Shown piece by piece: positions 55,397 through 64,000 of a stretch of DNA of 64,000 nt. Source of the stretch: Lichenicola sp964236105 (GTDB lineage Bacteria > Pseudomonadota > Alphaproteobacteria > Acetobacterales > Acetobacteraceae); contig CAXSBC010000003.1 in assembly GCA_964236105.1 (NCBI GenBank), positions 124,001 through 188,000 of the forward strand, read 5' to 3'. A program made the position numbers and the translations under genes. Within the stretch, counting starts at the first letter, position 1. Every line of letters begins with the position of its first letter. The notes under the pieces were generated by a model that had not been told where the DNA came from, did no database searches, and saw only the letters and a program-made list of their open reading frames with translations.

Positions 55397-56449
55397 GTGT
55401 CGCATAGTTCCAATCGGACGCCGTCTCGCCAGAGTGGCCTGACCCGCAGGCTGCTGGCCGGCGCGGCGGTGTCGCTCGGCCTGGCCGCCGTCATGCCGGC
55501 TGCGGCGGTCGCGAGTCCGGACCACCCGAAGATCGGCTTCTCGATCGACGACCTGCGCATCGAGCGCTGGGCCCATGACCGCGACTATTTCGTTGCCGCC
55601 GCCAAGAAGCTCGGCGCCACAGTCAACGTGCAGTCGGCGGATGCCAGCGAGTCGCGGCAGACCGCGCAGATCGAGAACCTGATCTCGCGCGGCATGGACG
55701 TGATCGTGATCGTGCCGTTCAACGGCAAGGTGCTCGGCAACGTCGTCGACGAGGCCAAGCAGGCCGGCATCAAGATCATCTCCTACGACCGGCTGATCCT
55801 GGACGCCAACATCGACGCCTACGTCTCGTTCGACAACGTGCGCGTCGGGCAGATGCAGGCGCAGGGCGTGGTGAACGCTGCGCCGACCGGCAACTACTAC
55901 CTGCTGGGCGGGGCGCCGACCGACAACAACGCCAAGCTGTTTCGCGAGGGCCAGATGAAGGTCCTGCAGCCGCTGGTCGATGCCGGCAAGATCAAGATCG
56001 TCGGGTCGCAGTGGGTGAACGAGTGGAGCGCCACCGAGGCGCTGTCGATCACCGAGAACGCGCTGACCGCCAACAACAACAACATCCAGGGCATCGTCGC
56101 CTCCAACGACGCGCTGGCCGGCGGCGCCATTCAGGCCCTGACCTCCCAGGGTCTCGCCGGCAAGACCGCCGTCTCCGGCCAGGATGCCGACCTCGCGGCG
56201 GTGCAGCGGATCGAGAAGGGCACGCAGACCATGACGGTCTACAAGCCGCTCAAGCTGATCGCGAGCACGGCGGCGCAGATGGCGGTCGATCTCGCGAAAG
56301 GCACCAAGCCCGCCTATACCAGCACGATGAGCAACGGCAAGAAGGACGTCAGCACCATCCTGCTGACCCCGTTCTCGCTTACCAAGGCGAATATCAGCCG
56401 TCTGGTGACGGATGGCTACTTCACGCAGGCACAGATCAACGGACAATAA
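55397..56449 (+). CDS. xylF: D-xylose ABC transporter substrate-binding protein
   Basis: 350 residues. I use a GTG at 55397, preceded by GGGAGA at 8-9 bases; an ATG 18 bases upstream is possible. A signal peptide ends near AVA-SPDH. The mature protein has the XylF features IGFSIDDLRIERW, DVIVIVPFNG, ISYDRLILDANIDAYVSFDN and NEWSATEAL. The periplasmic protein delivers xylose to XylGH. Confidence 0.93.
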   Translation: MSHSSNRTPSRQSGLTRRLLAGAAVSLGLAAVMPAAAVASPDHPKIGFSIDDLRIERWAHDRDYFVAAAKKLGATVNVQSADASESRQTAQIENLISRGMDVIVIVPFNGKVLGNVVDEAKQAGIKIISYDRLILDANIDAYVSFDNVRVGQMQAQGVVNAAPTGNYYLLGGAPTDNNAKLFREGQMKVLQPLVDAGKIKIVGSQWVNEWSATEALSITENALTANNNNIQGIVASNDALAGGAIQALTSQGLAGKTAVSGQDADLAAVQRIEKGTQTMTVYKPLKLIASTAAQMAVDLAKGTKPAYTSTMSNGKKDVSTILLTPFSLTKANISRLVTDGYFTQAQINGQ

Positions 56450-56494
56450 GGCGGCGTCTCTGCTGCATCCGCCGCCCGGTTCCGGAGACGCCTC

Positions 56495-58033
56495 ATGTCC
56501 GAGTATCTGCTTGAGATGCGCGGCATCACCAAGAGCTTCTCCGGGGTGAAGGCCCTGGACGGCATCGATCTCCGCGTGCGGCCCGGCGAATGCGTCGGGC
56601 TGTGCGGGGAGAACGGGGCCGGCAAGTCGACGATGATGAAGGTGCTGTCGGCGGTCTATCCCTACGGCACTTGGGGCGGCACCATCCTGTGGAACGGGGA
56701 GGAGCTGCGCTGCGGCACCATCCGCGAGAGCGAGGAGTCCGGCATCGTCATCATCCACCAGGAGCTGATGCTGATCCCGCAGCTGTCGGTGGCGGAGAAC
56801 ATCTTCCTCGGCCGCGAGCCGCGCACCTTCGGCGGCCTGATCGACTTCGACCGCATGTATGTGGAATCCGCCAAGCTGCTGGCCAGCCTGCGCATGAGCC
56901 ACATCAAGCCGGCATTGCCGGTCTCGACCTACGTGGGCGGCGAGCAGCAGCTGATCGAGATTGCCAAGGCGCTCAGCAAGAACGCCCGCCTGCTGATCCT
57001 CGACGAGCCGACCTCGTCGCTGACCAAGTCCGAGACCGCGATCCTGCTGCGGCTGGTCAAGGACCTGAAGGCGCGGGGGACGGCGTGCGTCTACATCTCG
57101 CACAAGCTGGAGGAGATCGAGGAGATCGCCGACAGCGTCACCGTGATCCGCGACGGACGCTTCGTCGGCGACGCGCCGATGGCCGACATCACCACCAACG
57201 ACATCATCCGCATGATGGTCGGCCGCGACATGAGCAACCTGTTCCCGCGCGAGGAGCATCCGATCGGCGATGTGGTGTTCGAGGCGATCGGCATCACCTG
57301 CCTCGATCCCGAGAACCGGCTGCGCAAGCGCGTCGACAACGTGTCCTTCACCCTGCGCCAGGGCGAGATCCTGGGCGTCGCCGGGCTGGTCGGGGCGGGC
57401 CGCACCGAGATGGTGAGCGCGCTGTTCGGCGCCTATCGCGGCACCCATTCCGGCGAGGTCAGGCTCGGCGGCGAGAGGATCCAGGTGCGCACCCCGCGCG
57501 AGGCGGTCAGCCACGGCATCTGCATGGTGCCCGAGGACCGCAAGGCGCACGGCATCGTGCCCGGGCTGGGCGTCGGCTACAACATCACCTTGTCCACGCT
57601 CGACGAGTTCACGCGGTCCGGCCTGATCGACGAGAGCCAGGAGTTCTCGCGGATCGACGAGGCGATCAGGCGGCTGCGCATCAAGACCGCGAGCCCGGTG
57701 CTGCCGATCTCGAACCTGTCCGGCGGCAACCAGCAGAAGGCGGTGATCTCCAAGATGCTGGAGCCCAAGCCGCGGGTGCTGATCCTGGACGAGCCCACCC
57801 GCGGCGTCGATGTCGGCGCCAAGTACGAGATCTACAAGCTGATGTTCGCCCTGGTGCGCGAGGGCATGTCGATCATCATGGTCTCGTCGGAACTGTCCGA
57901 GGTCATGGGCATCAGCGACCGGGTGCTGGTGATCGGCGAGGGCGAGCTGCGCGGCGACTTCATCAACGACGAGACCCTGACCCAGGAGCGGATCCTGACG
58001 GCGGCGATCACGCCTGTCCGCCGTGCCGCCTGA
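56495..58033 (+). CDS. xylG: Xylose ABC transporter ATPase
   Basis: 512 residues, two nucleotide-binding domains of the RbsA/XylG type. Domain 1 has GENGAGKST and LLILDEPTSSLT; domain 2 has the degenerate GLVGAGRTE, SGGNQQK and LILDEPTRGVD. The GTWGGTILWNGEELR segment is XylG-like. Follows xylF by 45 bp. Confidence 0.94.
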   Translation: MSEYLLEMRGITKSFSGVKALDGIDLRVRPGECVGLCGENGAGKSTMMKVLSAVYPYGTWGGTILWNGEELRCGTIRESEESGIVIIHQELMLIPQLSVAENIFLGREPRTFGGLIDFDRMYVESAKLLASLRMSHIKPALPVSTYVGGEQQLIEIAKALSKNARLLILDEPTSSLTKSETAILLRLVKDLKARGTACVYISHKLEEIEEIADSVTVIRDGRFVGDAPMADITTNDIIRMMVGRDMSNLFPREEHPIGDVVFEAIGITCLDPENRLRKRVDNVSFTLRQGEILGVAGLVGAGRTEMVSALFGAYRGTHSGEVRLGGERIQVRTPREAVSHGICMVPEDRKAHGIVPGLGVGYNITLSTLDEFTRSGLIDESQEFSRIDEAIRRLRIKTASPVLPISNLSGGNQQKAVISKMLEPKPRVLILDEPTRGVDVGAKYEIYKLMFALVREGMSIIMVSSELSEVMGISDRVLVIGEGELRGDFINDETLTQERILTAAITPVRRAA

Positions 58034-58048
58034 TCCCGGAAGCAGATC

Positions 58049-59260
58049 ATGATCGAAACCACGTCCCTGGCCCCTTCGCCGTCGGGCATCGTCGCCGCCC
58101 AGGCGGATCGTCGCCGCACACTGAAGCTCGAGCACGTCAAGGGCGCCTTCGCCCGCTACAAGATCCTGGCGCTGGTGGTCGCGATCGCCATCATCTGGGG
58201 CCTGTTCACCCAGCTGACCGACGGCGACTTCCTGACCGCACGCAACCTGTCGAACCTGCTGCGGCAGATGGCGATCACCGGCATGGTGGCGACCGGCATG
58301 GTGTTCGTCATCATTTCCGGCGAGATCGACCTGTCGGTGGGCTCGCTGCTCGGCCTGATGGGCGGCCTGGCGGCGATCCTGGATGCGCAGTTCCATTGTC
58401 CGCTGGCGCTCAACATCCTGCTGGTGATGGCGGCGGGCGCCCTGGTCGGGGCGTTCAACGGCTACTGGGTCGCCTATCTGAGGGTGCCGTCCTTCATCGT
58501 GACGCTGGCCGGCATGCTCGCCTTCCGGGGCGTGCTGCTGGGCATCACCGGCGGCGCCACCATCGCGCCGGTATCCAACGGGCTGGTGGCGGTCTCGCAG
58601 GCCTACCTGCCGAACGTGGTCGGCTACGGGCTCGGCATCCTGGTTTTCGCCACGCTGGCGCTGACCGCGATGCGCTCGCGCACCAAGCGCGCGGAACTCG
58701 GGCTCTCGGTGCCGGCGCTGTGGATCGATCTCGGCAGGATCGCCGTCACCGGGGTGGTGATCGCCGGCTTCTTCGCCGTGCTGGACGCCTATCGCGGCGT
58801 GCCGCTGCCGGTGCTGATCGTGCTGGTGCTGCTCGGGCTGTTCACGGTCATGGCCAGGCGCACGGTGTTCGGCCGGCGCATCTATGCAGTCGGCGGCAAT
58901 CTGGAGGCCACCCGCCTGTCCGGCGTCAACGTGCAGCGGGTCAAGCTGCTGGTGTTCGCGCTGATGGGCACGATGGCGGCTTTCGCCGGCATCGCCACCA
59001 CCGCGCGCCTCGCCGCCGGATCGCCCTCTGCGGGCTCGCTGATGGAGCTCGACGCGATCGCCTCGTGCATCATCGGCGGCACCTCGATGCGCGGCGGTGC
59101 CGGCACGGTGTTCGGCGCCTTGCTCGGCGCGCTGATCATGGCGACCCTGGATAACGGCATGTCGATGCTGGGCGTCGACACCTTCTGGCAGATGATCGTC
59201 AAGGGCGTGATCCTGCTGCTCGCGGTCTGGCTCGACGTGGCGACCAGCACCAAGCGGTAG
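58049..59260 (+). CDS. xylH: Xylose ABC transporter permease
   Basis: 403 residues, polytopic, longer than RbsC as is usual for XylH. SGEIDLSVGSLLGL is the family signature and GGTSMRGGAGTVFGA the coupling region. It ends the xylFGH importer. The galM and xylD genes that would naturally follow are now separated from it by a mobile element. Confidence 0.94.
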   Translation: MIETTSLAPSPSGIVAAQADRRRTLKLEHVKGAFARYKILALVVAIAIIWGLFTQLTDGDFLTARNLSNLLRQMAITGMVATGMVFVIISGEIDLSVGSLLGLMGGLAAILDAQFHCPLALNILLVMAAGALVGAFNGYWVAYLRVPSFIVTLAGMLAFRGVLLGITGGATIAPVSNGLVAVSQAYLPNVVGYGLGILVFATLALTAMRSRTKRAELGLSVPALWIDLGRIAVTGVVIAGFFAVLDAYRGVPLPVLIVLVLLGLFTVMARRTVFGRRIYAVGGNLEATRLSGVNVQRVKLLVFALMGTMAAFAGIATTARLAAGSPSAGSLMELDAIASCIIGGTSMRGGAGTVFGALLGALIMATLDNGMSMLGVDTFWQMIVKGVILLLAVWLDVATSTKR

Positions 59261-59345
59261 CGCCGGACCGGCAGCGGCGGCCGTCGGGCGCTCGGCCACG
59301 CCCGGCAGCCCGCGGCCGGGCGGTGGGTGAGGGGTCGGGCCAGTC

Positions 59346-59362
59346 GGTAGTGTCTCAGTTTG
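59346..59362 (+). repeat. Left inverted repeat of the IS1-derived element
   Basis: GGTAGTGTCTCAGTTTG; its complement recurs at 60158-60174 with one mismatch. Confidence 0.8.
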
Positions 59363-59405
59363 CAATTGTTAGTTGACAGTCTGGCCCTGGCCCCCGCCGC
59401 GGATC

Positions 59406-59657
59406 ATGCGCCGCTTCACCCAGCTGACCAACGCGTTCTCAAAGAAGGCTGAGAACCACATCCACGCGCTGGCCCTCTACCTCACCTTCTACAACTTCGC
59501 CCAAATGCATAAGACGCTCTGCTGCACCCCCGCCATGGCGGCTGGGATCAGCGACCGGCTTTGGAGCATGGAGAATGTGGTGGCGCTCATCGACGCACGG
59601 GCGGAGCCGGTGGGAAAGCGGGGGCCGTATAAGCCACGGCCGCCAAAAGCAGCCTAG
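59406..59657 (+). pseudogene. C-terminal fragment of an IS1-type transposase
   Basis: MRRFTQLTNAFSKKAENH, YNFAQMHKTL, TPAMAAG and a KRGPYKPR end are characteristic of the last 80 or so residues of IS1-family transposases found in alphaproteobacteria. The N-terminal two thirds, including the first catalytic residues, are missing; only about 40 bp separate this piece from the left inverted repeat. It cannot be active. Confidence 0.8.
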
Positions 59658-59724
59658 CTGCCGAATCTGCTTGCACTGTAAAATCTGCTAAACTATCTAT
59701 CTAACGTTCACGGGAGTTAGAGCG

Positions 59725-60144
59725 ATGCGCACTGTCCAAGTTAGCACCGAAGTTTTTGCGGCAATCTGGGCCGCACATGCGGTTGGTGAGGACACAGAGG
59801 ACCAGATTCTGCGACGAGTGTTGGACGTCAAGAAGTTGGCCGATAAGCCTGCCTCTGCTGAGCGTTCAGGCTATACCAACGTGCGTTACGGGTTCAGCGT
59901 TCCGGAGGCGTTCCGCATTGAGCGAACGTTCAAAGGTCGCGCATACGAGGCGCATGCTACTGGCGGTGGATGGAAGCTCGTCGGGTCCGACGAAATCGTC
60001 TCAAGTCTAACTGCACTAAGCGAAGCCATTAACACTGGCGTCGAGAACGTTTGGAACAACTGGTGCTACACTAACGAGGCTGGGAAGCGTCGACCGATCT
60101 CCGACCTACGTGACCCTCAAACAATCAAGCGGAGGGGCGAGTAG
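59725..60144 (+). CDS. RAMA-like domain protein carried by the mobile element
   Basis: 139 residues; ATG 59725 has GGGAG about eight bases upstream. The C-terminal part (RTFKGRAYEAHATGG, then ISLTALSEA-like helix, VWNNWCYTNEAGKRRPISDLRD) resembles the RAMA domain, a small module found with restriction-modification and other DNA-related proteins. The W-N-W and G-K/R-PISDLR pattern is the main evidence. Codon use is less GC-rich than in neighbours. Function unknown; a passenger of the element. Confidence 0.65.
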   Translation: MRTVQVSTEVFAAIWAAHAVGEDTEDQILRRVLDVKKLADKPASAERSGYTNVRYGFSVPEAFRIERTFKGRAYEAHATGGGWKLVGSDEIVSSLTALSEAINTGVENVWNNWCYTNEAGKRRPISDLRDPQTIKRRGE

Positions 60145-60157
60145 CCCCTCCCAATTT

Positions 60158-60174
60158 CAAACCGAGACACTACC
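60158..60174 (-). repeat. Right inverted repeat of the IS1-derived element
   Basis: CAAACCGAGACACTACC, inverted copy of 59346-59362 with one mismatch; it lies 13 bp after the stop of the RAMA-like gene. Confidence 0.8.
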
Positions 60175-60288
60175 GGCCAGCCGCGATGCTTGCCTCGGCG
60201 GCCGGAAGCGGGCTAATTGTCTGAGTAATCGAACGCAGCGAGCCTGTCGCCGGTGCGGCAGGCCGTCGCCAGTCGGGGGACGTTCGTG

Positions 60289-61407
60289 ATGAGCGAGAGC
60301 GGGGACAGGCCGGGCATCGGCGCCGTATCGGACGGCGTGTTCGGCCGGCTGGCCGACGGAACCGAGATCGGCGCAATCCGCCTGACCAATGCCGGCGGCA
60401 TGGTGGCGCGCGTCATCGGCTGGGGCGCCACGCTGCAGTCGCTGCACGTGCCGGACCGGGCCGGCGCCCTCGCCGACATCGTGCTGGGCTACGATGCCCT
60501 CGCCGACTATGTCGACCAGCCGCAGTTCTTCGGCGCGACCATCGGGCGCCTGGCCAACCGGATCGCCGGCGGACGATTCTCGGTCGATGGCAGGGCCTGC
60601 CAGGTGCCGCCCCAGGTGCCGCCGACAGATGGCGGCAACGCGCTGCATGGCGGCGTGGCCGGCTTCGACGCGCGCGCGTGGGCGGTGGCCGAGATCTCCG
60701 GCGACGCCGCGCCCGCCAGCGTGACGTTCCGGCGCACCAGCCCCGATGGTGAGGAGGGGTTTCCCGGCACGATGAGCATCGCCGCGACATACAGCCTGTC
60801 CGACGACAACGCGCTGACGCTGGATTATGTCGCCACCACCGACAGCCCGACGGTCGTGAACCTGACCAACCACACCTTCTTCAACCTGTCCGGTGCCGCC
60901 GAGGGCCGGACGGCGCTGGATCACCGCATTCGGATCAGCGCCGACAGCATCACCCCGGTCGACGCGCAGCTGATCCCGACGGGCGAGCTGCAGCCTGTCG
61001 AGGGCACGGCGTTCGACTTCCGCACCCCGATCGCCATCGGCTCGCGCGTCCGCGACGCGCGCGACGCGCAGATCGTCCGCGGACGCGGCTACGACCACAA
61101 CTACGTGCTGCGGGGCGGCGTCACGTCGCAGCCCAAGCCCGCGGTCCGGATCGAGGACCCGGTCAGCGGGCGCGTGCTGGAGATCGAGACCACCGAGCCC
61201 GGCCTGCAGGTCTATTCCGGCAACTTCCTGGACGGGACCAAGATCGGCAAGGGCGGCCTGCTGTATCGCCAGGGCGACGGTCTGTGCTTCGAGACGCAGC
61301 ACTTCCCGAACTCCCCCAACGAGCCCCGCTTTCCCAGCACCCGCCTCGATCCCGGCCAGACCTTCCGCTCCAGGACGGTCTGGCGCTTCACCACCAGCCG
61401 GAACTGA
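60289..61407 (+). CDS. galM: Aldose 1-epimerase (mutarotase)
   Basis: 372 residues from ATG 60289. Interconverts alpha and beta anomers of aldoses. NRIAGGRF, GGNALHGG (first His), NLTNHTFFNLSG (catalytic His) and CFETQHFPNSPN (catalytic Glu) are present. In this pentose locus it likely prepares xylose or arabinose for oxidation by a dehydrogenase. It ends six bases before xylD. Confidence 0.93.
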   Translation: MSESGDRPGIGAVSDGVFGRLADGTEIGAIRLTNAGGMVARVIGWGATLQSLHVPDRAGALADIVLGYDALADYVDQPQFFGATIGRLANRIAGGRFSVDGRACQVPPQVPPTDGGNALHGGVAGFDARAWAVAEISGDAAPASVTFRRTSPDGEEGFPGTMSIAATYSLSDDNALTLDYVATTDSPTVVNLTNHTFFNLSGAAEGRTALDHRIRISADSITPVDAQLIPTGELQPVEGTAFDFRTPIAIGSRVRDARDAQIVRGRGYDHNYVLRGGVTSQPKPAVRIEDPVSGRVLEIETTEPGLQVYSGNFLDGTKIGKGGLLYRQGDGLCFETQHFPNSPNEPRFPSTRLDPGQTFRSRTVWRFTTSRN

Positions 61408-61412
61408 CGCCG

Positions 61413-63239
61413 ATGTCGGACGAACAGAACGAGACGCCGCAGCCGCACGACCGTGCCCGGGCACGGCTCCGCTCGCGCGCCTGGTTCGACAATCCCCACA
61501 ACCCGGGCATGACCGCGCTCTATCTCGAACGCTACATGAATTTCGGCCTGTCGCAGCGCGAGCTGCAATCGGACCGCCCGATCATCGGCATCGCCCAGAC
61601 CGGGTCGGACCTGGTGCCCTGCAACCGCCATCACCTGGTGCTGGCCGAGCGTCTGCGCGAGGGCATCCGCGAGGCCGGCGGCATCGCCATTGAGTTCCCG
61701 GTGCATCCGATCCAGGAGACCGGCAAGCGCCCGACCGCGGGGCTCGATCGCAACCTCGCCTATCTGGGGCTGGTCGAGATCCTGTACGGCTACCCGCTCG
61801 ACGGGGTGGTGCTCACCATCGGCTGCGACAAGACCACGCCGGCCTGCCTGATGGCAGCCGCCACCGTGAACATCCCGGCGATCGCCCTGTCGGTCGGGCC
61901 GATGCTGAACGGCTGGTTCCGCGGCGAGCGCACCGGGTCCGGCACCATCATCTGGCGGGCGCGCGAGCTGCTGGCGACCGGCGAGATCGACTATGAGGGC
62001 TTCATCAAGCTGGTCGCCTCCTCGGCGCCCTCCACGGGCTACTGCAACACCATGGGCACGGCGACGACCATGAACTCGCTGGCCGAGGCGCTGGGCATGC
62101 AGCTGCCGGGAGCGGCGGCGATCCCAGCACCCTATCGCGACCGCCAGGAATGCGCCTTCGAGACCGGCCGACGCATCGTCGAGATGGTGCACGAGGACCT
62201 GAAGCCGTCGCAGATCATGACCCGCAAGGCGTTCGAGAACGCGATCCGGGTGAATGCCGCGATCGGCGGCTCGACCAACGCGCCGATCCATCTCGCCGCA
62301 CTCGCGCGCCATCTCGACATCGACCTGCCGCTCGAGACCTGGCAGCGGCTCGGCCTCGACATCCCGCTGCTGGTCAACCTGCAGCCGGCTGGCGAATATC
62401 TGGGCGAGGATTTCTACCGCGCCGGCGGCGTTCCGGCGGTGGTGTCGCAGCTGATGGGCAAGGGGCTGATCGCCGAAGGCGAGATGACCGTCAACGGGCG
62501 CACGATCGGCGACAACTGCCGCGCGGCCCGGATCGAGGACGAGCAGGTCATCCGCCCCTACGACCGGCCGCTCAAGGAGCGCGCCGGCTTCCTGGTGCTC
62601 ACCGGCAACCTGTTCAACTCGGCGATCATGAAGACCAGCGTGATCTCCGAGGAGTTCCGCGAGCGCTACCTCAACAACCCGGACGATCCCGACGCCTTCG
62701 AGGGCCGGGCGATCGTGTTCGATGGGCCTGAGGACTACCACGCCCGCATCGACGACCCATCGCTCGATGTCGGCGAGCACGACGTGCTGGTGATGCGCGG
62801 TGCTGGCCCGGTCGGCTTTCCGGGTGCGGCCGAGGTGGTGAACATGCAGCCCCCCGCCTACCTGATCGAGAAGGGCGTGCATGCGCTGGCCTGCATCGGC
62901 GACGGACGCCAGTCCGGCACGTCGGGCTCGCCGTCGATCCTGAACGCCTCGCCGGAAGCCGCCGCGGGCGGCCCGCTGGCGCTGCTGCGCACCGGCGACC
63001 GCATCCGCGTCGATCTCGGCAAGGGGCGCGTGGACATGCTGCTGACCGAGGACGAGATCGCCGCCCGGCGCACCGCACTGGATGCGGCCGGAGGCTACCG
63101 GTATCCGGCGAGCCAGACCCCCTGGCAGGAGCTGCAGCGCGCCGCGATCGGCCAGCTGGAGACCGGGGCCGTGCTCGAGGGCGCCGTCGCCTATCAGCAG
63201 ATCGCCCAGACCAAGGGCATTCCGCGCGACAACCATTAG
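61413..63239 (+). CDS. xylD: D-xylonate dehydratase (IlvD/Edd family)
   Basis: 608 residues from ATG 61413. TGSDLVPCNRHH, TIGCDKTTPACLMAA and YCNTMGTATTMNSLAEALG are the iron-sulfur and metal-binding blocks of sugar-acid dehydratases; CGS-type positions match XylD/AraD pentonate dehydratases better than Edd. It converts xylonate (or arabinonate) to 2-keto-3-deoxypentonate in the non-phosphorylating (Weimberg/Dahms) route. Which pentonate it prefers is not certain. Confidence 0.9.
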   Translation: MSDEQNETPQPHDRARARLRSRAWFDNPHNPGMTALYLERYMNFGLSQRELQSDRPIIGIAQTGSDLVPCNRHHLVLAERLREGIREAGGIAIEFPVHPIQETGKRPTAGLDRNLAYLGLVEILYGYPLDGVVLTIGCDKTTPACLMAAATVNIPAIALSVGPMLNGWFRGERTGSGTIIWRARELLATGEIDYEGFIKLVASSAPSTGYCNTMGTATTMNSLAEALGMQLPGAAAIPAPYRDRQECAFETGRRIVEMVHEDLKPSQIMTRKAFENAIRVNAAIGGSTNAPIHLAALARHLDIDLPLETWQRLGLDIPLLVNLQPAGEYLGEDFYRAGGVPAVVSQLMGKGLIAEGEMTVNGRTIGDNCRAARIEDEQVIRPYDRPLKERAGFLVLTGNLFNSAIMKTSVISEEFRERYLNNPDDPDAFEGRAIVFDGPEDYHARIDDPSLDVGEHDVLVMRGAGPVGFPGAAEVVNMQPPAYLIEKGVHALACIGDGRQSGTSGSPSILNASPEAAAGGPLALLRTGDRIRVDLGKGRVDMLLTEDEIAARRTALDAAGGYRYPASQTPWQELQRAAIGQLETGAVLEGAVAYQQIAQTKGIPRDNH

Positions 63240-63365
63240 CCTGTCAGCGACAAATCGTAGCCGGGGCACACGAACCGCTTGCTGTCGGCCGCTGTTTGGC
63301 AGACATAACAAGACGTCCAAGATCGGGATCAGACGGCAGCAAGCCGCAACGACACGGGGGATACG

Positions 63366-64000
63366 ATGTTCACGACCAGACGCCGGTTGATACAGCTCTC
63401 ATCGGTCGGAGCCTTTGCGGCCATGAGCGGTCTTCGCGCCGGTCGGGCCGCGTCTCCGATCAAGATCGGCTTCATCGTCAAGATGCCCGAGCAGGCCTGG
63501 TTCATCAACGAGCAGCATGCCGCGACCGCGGCCGGCGCGAAGATGGAGTTCACCGTCGTCAACCTCGCCGGCACCGACGGCACCGCGGTGATGAGCGCCA
63601 TCGACAACCTGTCCGCGCAGGGTGCCAAGGGCTTCGTGATCTGCCCGCCGGACGTCCGCCTGGGGCCGGCGATCTATGCGCGCGCCACCGCCGCCAACAT
63701 GAAGGTCGTGTCGGTCGACGACCAGTTCGTGTCCGCCGACGGCAAGCCGATGGCGCAGGTGCCGCATCTGGGCATGTCCGGCTACAAGATCGGCCAGCAG
63801 GTCGGCACGGCGATCAACGACGAGATGAAGCGCCGCGGCTGGAAGCCCGAGGAGGTCGCCGCCTGCCGCATCACCTCCAACGAGCTGCCGACCGCGCGCG
63901 AGCGGGTGGCCGGCGCCACCGACACGCTGGTGCAGAACGGCTTCCTCAAGGCCAACATCTTCGACGCGCCGCAGCGCTCCACCGACACCGAGGGCGCCAA
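63366..64000 (+). CDS. araF: L-arabinose-type ABC transporter substrate-binding protein (partial)
   Basis: Starts at ATG 63366 with GGGGGA upstream and runs off the window after about 211 codons. The N-terminus TTRRRLIQLSS is a probable twin-arginine or Sec signal. IGFIVKMPEQAWFINEQ, SAQGAKGFVICPPDVRLG, VVSVDDQFVSADGKP and ITSNELPTARERV closely follow AraF. So the locus carries a second pentose importer besides XylFGH. Confidence 0.85.
   Translation, partial: MFTTRRRLIQLSSVGAFAAMSGLRAGRAASPIKIGFIVKMPEQAWFINEQHAATAAGAKMEFTVVNLAGTDGTAVMSAIDNLSAQGAKGFVICPPDVRLGPAIYARATAANMKVVSVDDQFVSADGKPMAQVPHLGMSGYKIGQQVGTAINDEMKRRGWKPEEVAACRITSNELPTARERVAGATDTLVQNGFLKANIFDAPQRSTDTEGA

Larger units (their letters stand above)
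59346..60174 (+). mobile_element. 829-bp IS1-derived non-autonomous element with cargo gene
   Basis: Bounded by 17-bp inverted repeats that differ at one base (59346-59362 and 60158-60174). Outside them, GGCCAGTC on the left and GGCCAGCC on the right look like an 8-bp target duplication with one later change, as expected for IS1-type transposition. Inside are only the C-terminal part of a transposase and a RAMA-like gene. It is inserted between xylH and galM, and its internal base composition is clearly less GC-rich than its surroundings. Confidence 0.72.

Noticed and set aside
55160..59365. A 1401-codon open frame on the minus strand across xylFGH
   Set aside because: Antisense shadow of three well-supported transporter genes with no domain of its own.
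59725..60144. Toxin or antitoxin gene
   Set aside because: Size would fit, but there is no partner gene and the C-terminal pattern fits a RAMA-like domain better.

Overview
The window reads as chromosomal DNA of a high-GC alphaproteobacterium, most likely a member of the Acetobacteraceae (Rhodospirillales). Supporting signs are a cyoABCD ubiquinol oxidase operon, a GapR-type (DUF2312) nucleoid protein, an alphaproteobacterial rpsD with a GTG start, many ATGA/TGATG-overlapping gene pairs, and strong GC-rich codon use. The family assignment is inference; no 16S rRNA gene is present.

Left part (1-24,250), mostly core genome: gltX; cyoABCD; a MATE exporter coupled to a frameshifted small exported protein; cysS-trmJ; rpsD with a clear promoter; a compact block of palindromes running into prfC; a PaiB-like flavin protein, a Nudix-like protein, zwf, gapR, a small membrane protein, proB-obgE, rpmA, rplU and tRNA-Ser(CGA). 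Then follow a respiratory-looking operon (cytochrome b, sulfite-oxidase-like molybdoprotein, PRC-barrel protein) and an exported DUF1223 thioredoxin-like protein.

Middle (23,515-46,600), accessory metabolism. A coupled minus-strand operon encodes a DUF2064 transferase, a polytopic glycosyltransferase, a SPASM radical SAM enzyme and a GT2 glycosyltransferase, and ends in a heavily damaged aminotransferase pseudogene. Next is a divergent sugar locus: a ribose-type ABC importer on the minus strand, facing a plus-strand operon with a TIM-barrel isomerase/epimerase, a fused DhaK-DhaL kinase, an RpiB-like isomerase, a TIM-like isomerase and a 3-hydroxyacyl-CoA-dehydrogenase-like oxidoreductase. The three isomerase types match those of the Brucella erythritol pathway, so the operon probably turns a four-carbon sugar or polyol into erythrose-4-phosphate. 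After it come sulfonate-scavenging genes (ssuD, ssuA, ssuBC in split orientation), an FAD protein, and about 2 kb of decayed sequence.

Right part (45,890-64,000): a flavin oxidase-like protein, a two-component-propeller diguanylate cyclase, and an unrecognised protein made of 19-residue tandem repeats interrupted by a 100-N assembly gap. An esterase, small hypothetical genes and a pentose locus follow: a LacI-type regulator divergent from xylFGH, then galM, xylD (xylonate dehydratase) and the start of an arabinose-binding protein gene. An 829-bp element bounded by 17-bp inverted repeats sits between xylH and galM; it keeps only the C-terminal part of an IS1-type transposase and carries a lower-GC RAMA-like gene.

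The most unusual items are the tandem-repeat protein, the C4-sugar locus with its unusual kinase/dehydrogenase pairing, the radical SAM-glycosyltransferase operon, and the IS1-derived element with cargo.
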